Source: Candidatus Sulfotelmatobacter sp. (GTDB taxonomy: Bacteria > Acidobacteriota > Terriglobia > Terriglobales > Acidobacteriaceae). From it: a DNA stretch of 64,000 nucleotides. A model generated the notes under the pieces. The model had not been told where the DNA came from. It made no database searches and saw only the letters and a program-made list of their open reading frames with translations. The position numbers were made by a program, and so were the translations under genes. Below, piece by piece: positions 60,913 through 64,000 of this stretch. Numbering within the stretch: position 1 is the first letter of the stretch; every line of letters starts with the position of its first letter. The DNA lies in the NCBI GenBank assembly GCA_030041215.1, contig JASHOH010000015.1:27871-91870 (forward strand), read 5' to 3'.

Positions 60913-61067
60913 GTTGCTCGATCTGATATTCGCCAAGCATATCGGAGATCCGTGTCAGCAGGCGCGAAACGTTAGGCAAGAACTAACCGGCATCCAGAGA
61001 GTAATAGACGGCCGATTCTGCCCCATCTACGATCTCAAATGGATAGTTGTGCAAACTTCCGCCAGGT

Positions 61068-61754
61068 ATGGGTGTGTTTGTTTTACGCAAATCCGTTGCA
61101 TGGTCGGTGCTGATTCTGTGGCCGCTCTCACTTGCGGCGCAGGACAAGGCTTCCGCCATCCTGCACAGCGACCGTGGAGTGTTTGTCAACGGCGCTGAGG
61201 TGGCAGGCTCCAGTCCGATTTTTCCCGGGGACCTTATAGAAACCCGTCCGGAATTCGTGGCCAACCTGGATGCTGAGGGAACGTCAGTGCTGATTCAGCC
61301 GGAATCGATCATTAAGTTTGAGGGGACATTTCTGGATTTGGAGCATGGCGGGGTTTCGGTTGGGACATCGACTGCCATGAGCGTGCACGTGAAGTGCATC
61401 CGGGTAGATCCGGTGTCGAATGAGCGAACGCAGTACGATGTCACCGACAGGGTTGGCGTGGTGCACGTCTCCGCGCACAAGAAAGACGTCATCATTACGC
61501 GAGGCGGGTTGGCGACAAAAATAGCGCAAACTGGCAAGGCATCGGAATCGGCGACCGTGCATGAAGGAGAGGAAGCCACGCGCGAAGAGTCCATCGCCTG
61601 TGGCGCGCCCCCGCCGCAGAGTGCTGGCAGCAGCCTGAACCCGAAGTGGATCGAGATCGGCGGCGGCGCAGCCGGAGGCGTCGCAATTCTCTGCATCTTG
61701 CTCTGCCGGGGTTCGTCCCCCAGTTCCACGCCCGTAAGTCCTTCGCAACCGTAA
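61068..61754 (+). CDS. Exported FecR-like protein
   Basis: This 228-residue protein starts at ATG 61068 (GTG and ATG at 61047 are also possible). It has a signal (SVAWSVLILWPLSLAAQ), then a beta-rich region like the FecR ligand/sigma-interaction fold. That region reads ASAILHSDRGVFVNGAEVAGSSPIFPGDLIETRPEFVANLDAEGTSVLIQPESIIKF, then VGVVHVSAHKKDVIITRGG. A C-terminal membrane segment (IEIGGGAAGGVAILCILLC) ends in a Ser/Pro tail. It lacks the N-terminal anti-sigma helix. It is divergent from the transporter operon. The function is unknown. Confidence 0.72.
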   Translation: MGVFVLRKSVAWSVLILWPLSLAAQDKASAILHSDRGVFVNGAEVAGSSPIFPGDLIETRPEFVANLDAEGTSVLIQPESIIKFEGTFLDLEHGGVSVGTSTAMSVHVKCIRVDPVSNERTQYDVTDRVGVVHVSAHKKDVIITRGGLATKIAQTGKASESATVHEGEEATREESIACGAPPPQSAGSSLNPKWIEIGGGAAGGVAILCILLCRGSSPSSTPVSPSQP

Positions 61755-61876
61755 ATCCCACACCGGCCGGGACGCTACTGTGGAACATGCCATTTCGGGA
61801 GCCGTAAAGGCACTCTTTCGATGCTGCGAGAAAAAATTGTATGACCCTTAAACGCTCGACAAGTCAAGGTCTTCGA

Positions 61877-61953
61877 TGGGGGCCCCGGGCAGAGTCGAAC
61901 TGCCGACCAACGGTTTAGGAAACCGCTGCTCTATCCAGCTGAGCTACGGGGCC
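61877..61953 (-). tRNA. tRNA-Arg (anticodon CCU)
   Basis: The minus strand folds with acceptor GGCCCCG (61947-61953) and CGGGGCC (61881-61887). The anticodon stem GCGGT/ACCGT has loop TTCCTAA and anticodon CCU for Arg (AGG). D-arm GCTCAGCTGGATAGAGC and T-loop GTTCGACTC are present. CCA is encoded (61877-61879). The discriminator base is C, which is less usual for tRNA-Arg. Confidence 0.95.
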
Positions 61954-62085
61954 GCTGCGACCCAACCCATTATCTCACGTGAATTTACCGGGCCACCGGC
62001 TCGGCAAAATTCTCTTTCCACAACCTGCATTAGCGTAGGATAAAAGCCGCTTGCACCTGCACCTCGCGACTCCAGGCATTTCACG

Positions 62086-63291
62086 ATGAAGGTGATGATT
62101 GTGGTTGGCGCGCGGCCGAACTTCATGAAGGCGGCGCCCATCCTTCGTGCCATCAGCGCAAACCAGCAAGCTGAGGATGCGATTGCCCCAATGCTGGTGC
62201 ACACCGGTCAACACTACGATGTCACCATGTCGGACGCGTTTTTCAAAGATCTGAATCTCCCCGAGCCCGATGTGTATCTTGGCGTTGCATCGGGCTCGCA
62301 TGCCACCCAGACCGCGGAGATCATGCGGAAATTTGAAGCCGTTCTCGAGGCCGAACGCCCGGAGATTGTCGTCGTCGTTGGAGATGTCAATTCAACTCTT
62401 GCATGCGCCCTGGTGACCGCCAAGATCTCATTCGACTCAAGCGGCAGGCGCCCTTTGCTGGCCCACGTCGAGGCGGGACTGCGTTCCTTTGACCGCACTA
62501 TGCCGGAAGAGTGCAACCGTGTTCTTACCGACCATCTTTCGGATCTCCTGTTCGTGACCGAGCCCAGCGGGATGCAAAATCTCCAAAACGAAGGCATACC
62601 ACCAGATCGGGTTTTCTTCGTCGGCAACACCATGATCGACTCATTACGGGCATATGAAAATCAGGCGAAACAGTCGTCCATTTTGAGGCGCCTGGGATTG
62701 TGCACTGCCAACAGTCGTTCTGACTGCAAAGGTTACGTGCTGCTCACGCTTCATCGCCCGGCGAATGTCGATCGTCGCGATGCTTTCGTAGAAATTCTCG
62801 AAGGGTTGCAGGAGGTCGAGCAGAAAATCATTTTTCCTGCACATCCACGGACGCAGAAGAAAATCCGCGAATTCGGTCTTGAGTCTTATTTTGAGAAGGT
62901 CGAGGAAGCAAGATGCTTCAACCGTTCCGCCGTCATCGAGACGATCGATCCGCTTGGCTACATCGATTTTCTGTGTCTGATGAAGCACGCCTCGCTGGTG
63001 ATTACTGACTCGGGCGGCATTCAGGAAGAAACCACATGCCTGGGCGTGCCGTGCGTCACGCTTCGTGACACTACCGAACGGCCAATCACTGTGAGCGTGG
63101 GGACGAATGTTCTCGCTGGAACTCATTGCAACAGCATTCGCCAGGCAATTCGAAAACAGCAGAACCACTACGGCAAAGCTTCGATTCCGGAACTCTGGGA
63201 TGGCAAAGCGGCCGATCGCATCGTGGAAATTCTGATGCTGCAAGCGCAACCAAGGGACCGGGTTGCGAGCACCGTATCCGCTGCTCACTAA
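62086..63291 (+). CDS. wecB: UDP-N-acetylglucosamine 2-epimerase (non-hydrolysing)
   Basis: WecB converts UDP-GlcNAc to UDP-ManNAc for surface polysaccharide. The GT-B-like fold shows VVGARPNFMKAAPIL at the N-terminus, VLVHTGQHYDVTMSDAFF, and EAGLRSFDRTMPEECNRVLTDHLSDLLFVTEPSG. The catalytic/uridine end is ITDSGGIQEETTCLGVPCVTLRDTTERPITV. The length is 401 residues; the ending is a short variable tail. It is close to tRNA-Arg and not in a sugar cluster here. The ATG at 62086 has no clear ribosome site. Confidence 0.96.
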   Translation: MKVMIVVGARPNFMKAAPILRAISANQQAEDAIAPMLVHTGQHYDVTMSDAFFKDLNLPEPDVYLGVASGSHATQTAEIMRKFEAVLEAERPEIVVVVGDVNSTLACALVTAKISFDSSGRRPLLAHVEAGLRSFDRTMPEECNRVLTDHLSDLLFVTEPSGMQNLQNEGIPPDRVFFVGNTMIDSLRAYENQAKQSSILRRLGLCTANSRSDCKGYVLLTLHRPANVDRRDAFVEILEGLQEVEQKIIFPAHPRTQKKIREFGLESYFEKVEEARCFNRSAVIETIDPLGYIDFLCLMKHASLVITDSGGIQEETTCLGVPCVTLRDTTERPITVSVGTNVLAGTHCNSIRQAIRKQQNHYGKASIPELWDGKAADRIVEILMLQAQPRDRVASTVSAAH

Positions 63292-63378
63292 TAAGCTGCC
63301 TCAAGCCGCCACCTCATTCGAGAAAAAATCGTCTGTGCTAGCTTTTCTACCCCGTTTCTCCAAACTGACTTCTGGTAA

Positions 63379-63394
63379 CGTGATGCAGGTCACA
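63379..63394 (+). promoter_or_regulatory. CRP/FNR-like palindrome upstream of tatA
   Basis: CGTGATGCAGGTCACA (63379-63394) fits the N-TGA-N6-TCA-N dyad with one mismatch to TGTGA-N6-TCACA. It lies about 126 bases before tatA. No matching -35/-10 pair at the right distance was found. Confidence 0.4.
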
Positions 63395-63519
63395 ATCTGC
63401 CGTGAGGCGTGCCACCGCAGCACGCACAAAGCAGGAGTGTCATATAGAAAGAGAAGGCTGCATCGTCTGCAATTGTTCCGAAAGCCAAAATACGATCAGC
63501 CGGAAGTCTGCGAGGACTC

Positions 63520-63717
63520 ATGCTGGAAGATCTCTTTCAACCGATGCATCTGCTGGTCATTTTCGTAATCGCCCTGCTCGTCTTCGGTCCGAAGAAACTG
63601 CCGGAACTTGGCAAAGGTATTGGAGAAGGCGTTCGCGGCTTCAAGGATGCCATGAAAGAACCGGCCCCCACGAGCGAAAAGGTGCCGCAGGAAAATTCTC
63701 AGAAGCTCACTGGCTGA
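63520..63717 (+). CDS. tatA: Twin-arginine translocase subunit TatA/E
   Basis: This 65-residue protein has one N-terminal helix (HLLVIFVIALLVFGPKKLPELGKGIGEGVRGFKDAM). This shows the family FGPKKLPELGKGIGEG hinge and amphipathic helix. It forms the Tat pore, which would export the Tat substrate at 50492-51373 among others. No tatB or tatC is present in the window. The start is ATG 63520. Confidence 0.94.
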   Translation: MLEDLFQPMHLLVIFVIALLVFGPKKLPELGKGIGEGVRGFKDAMKEPAPTSEKVPQENSQKLTG

Positions 63718-63858
63718 ACTGATCGTTAACTGCGCTACCGGTCACAAGCAGTGACGCCTTGTTCTCTGCGCGAGGAAAGAGCATATTTCCTGAGCACGCG
63801 CTCCTTTCTTCACTCCCGCCCCCGCTGTTTCAAATCACCACCGCGACAAACCGGTCTC

Positions 63859-63941
63859 AGTGACGCAAATCACAAAACCCTAGATTCTGCTTGACAGTGA
63901 AAATGGTCATATGCTAAACGGACTGGTCTGCTTATCAGACC
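63859..63941 (+). promoter_or_regulatory. CRP-like dyad, promoter-like -35 and inverted repeat at window end
   Basis: AGTGACGCAAATCACA (63859-63874) fits the TGTGA-N6-TCACA class with one mismatch. TTGACA lies at 63891-63896; the -10 (near TATGCTAAAC) is poorly spaced. The inverted repeat GGTCTG-CTTAT-CAGACC (63925-63941) follows and could be an operator for a dimeric regulator. The gene served lies beyond the window; 63942-64000 shows no start. Confidence 0.4.
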
Positions 63942-64000
63942 GTTTGGCCGAGAAGTTCTTTTGTCGAGTCGTCGGGCGTTTCTCAGTGCTGGGATGCGCA

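Noticed and set aside
1..64000. CRISPR array or prophage
   Set aside because: No regularly spaced direct repeats and no block of phage structural genes were seen.

Overview
The window looks like a chromosomal segment of an acidobacterium (Terriglobia / Koribacter-like). This is inferred from gene content only: an Oar-type TonB-dependent receptor with a carboxypeptidase-like N-terminal domain, Acidobacteria-style secreted beta-propeller and DUF5666 proteins, a very large PilX-like minor pilin, an enoyl-CoA hydratase/phosphotransacylase fusion beside PHA genes, and many short GC-rich hairpin repeats between genes. Base composition is about 55-60% GC and coding density is high. No phage block, CRISPR array or intact insertion sequence was seen. 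The only mobile trace is a broken integrase remnant beside tRNA-Leu.

Layout. 1-6.6 kb: end of proA, a secreted M28 carboxypeptidase, a MarC-family protein, envelope proteins, a DUF72 protein and inorganic pyrophosphatase. 6.7-13.8 kb: a polyhydroxyalkanoate (PHA) island with an acetoacetyl-CoA-reductase-like SDR, a MaoC-phosphotransacylase fusion, the repressor PhaR, a phasin, a short PhaE-like subunit, class III PhaC, and an FMN 2-hydroxyacid dehydrogenase. Two promoters there share one architecture: TTGACA, 16 bp, TATAMT, then a CTGC/GCAG palindrome of the kind PhaR binds. 13.9-20.5 kb: an aa3-type cytochrome oxidase operon (cupredoxin protein, subunits II, I, III, IV, a second III-like subunit, a small Cys protein, heme O synthase) behind a CRP/FNR-type palindrome. 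20.7-27.7 kb: a leftward heavy-metal-type RND efflux operon, divergent from a histidine kinase and LuxR-type regulator pair (27.9-29.9 kb).

30-34 kb: integrase relic, tRNA-Leu(UAA), cupin, and rpsO-pnp separated by strong inverted repeats. 34-41.6 kb: a secreted PQQ/Ig-like protein, a large protein of unknown family carrying an in-frame repeat element, an MFS transporter and a receiver/double-PilZ protein. 41.9-47.1 kb: minor type IV pilins FimT-PilV-PilW-PilX. 47-55.8 kb: HAD phosphatase, a zinc-ribbon/His-Tyr-rich/NTF2-like protein, a TonB C-terminal-domain protein, a Tat-exported phosphoesterase, and DUF5666 plus a TonB receptor. 55.8-61 kb: egtB-egtD (ergothioneine) and a three-gene osmoprotectant ABC transporter whose binding-protein gene seems damaged at its 5' end. 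61-64 kb: a FecR-like secreted protein, tRNA-Arg(CCU), wecB and tatA.

Most of the genes are ordinary. The less explained material is (i) the two matched PhaR-type promoters, (ii) a dispersed repeat that sits inside one reading frame and at the damaged 5' end of another gene, (iii) repeated half-site palindromes of TGTGA-N6-TCACA type at several loci, and (iv) small or fused proteins without clear relatives. All calls come from reading the sequence. No database search was run.
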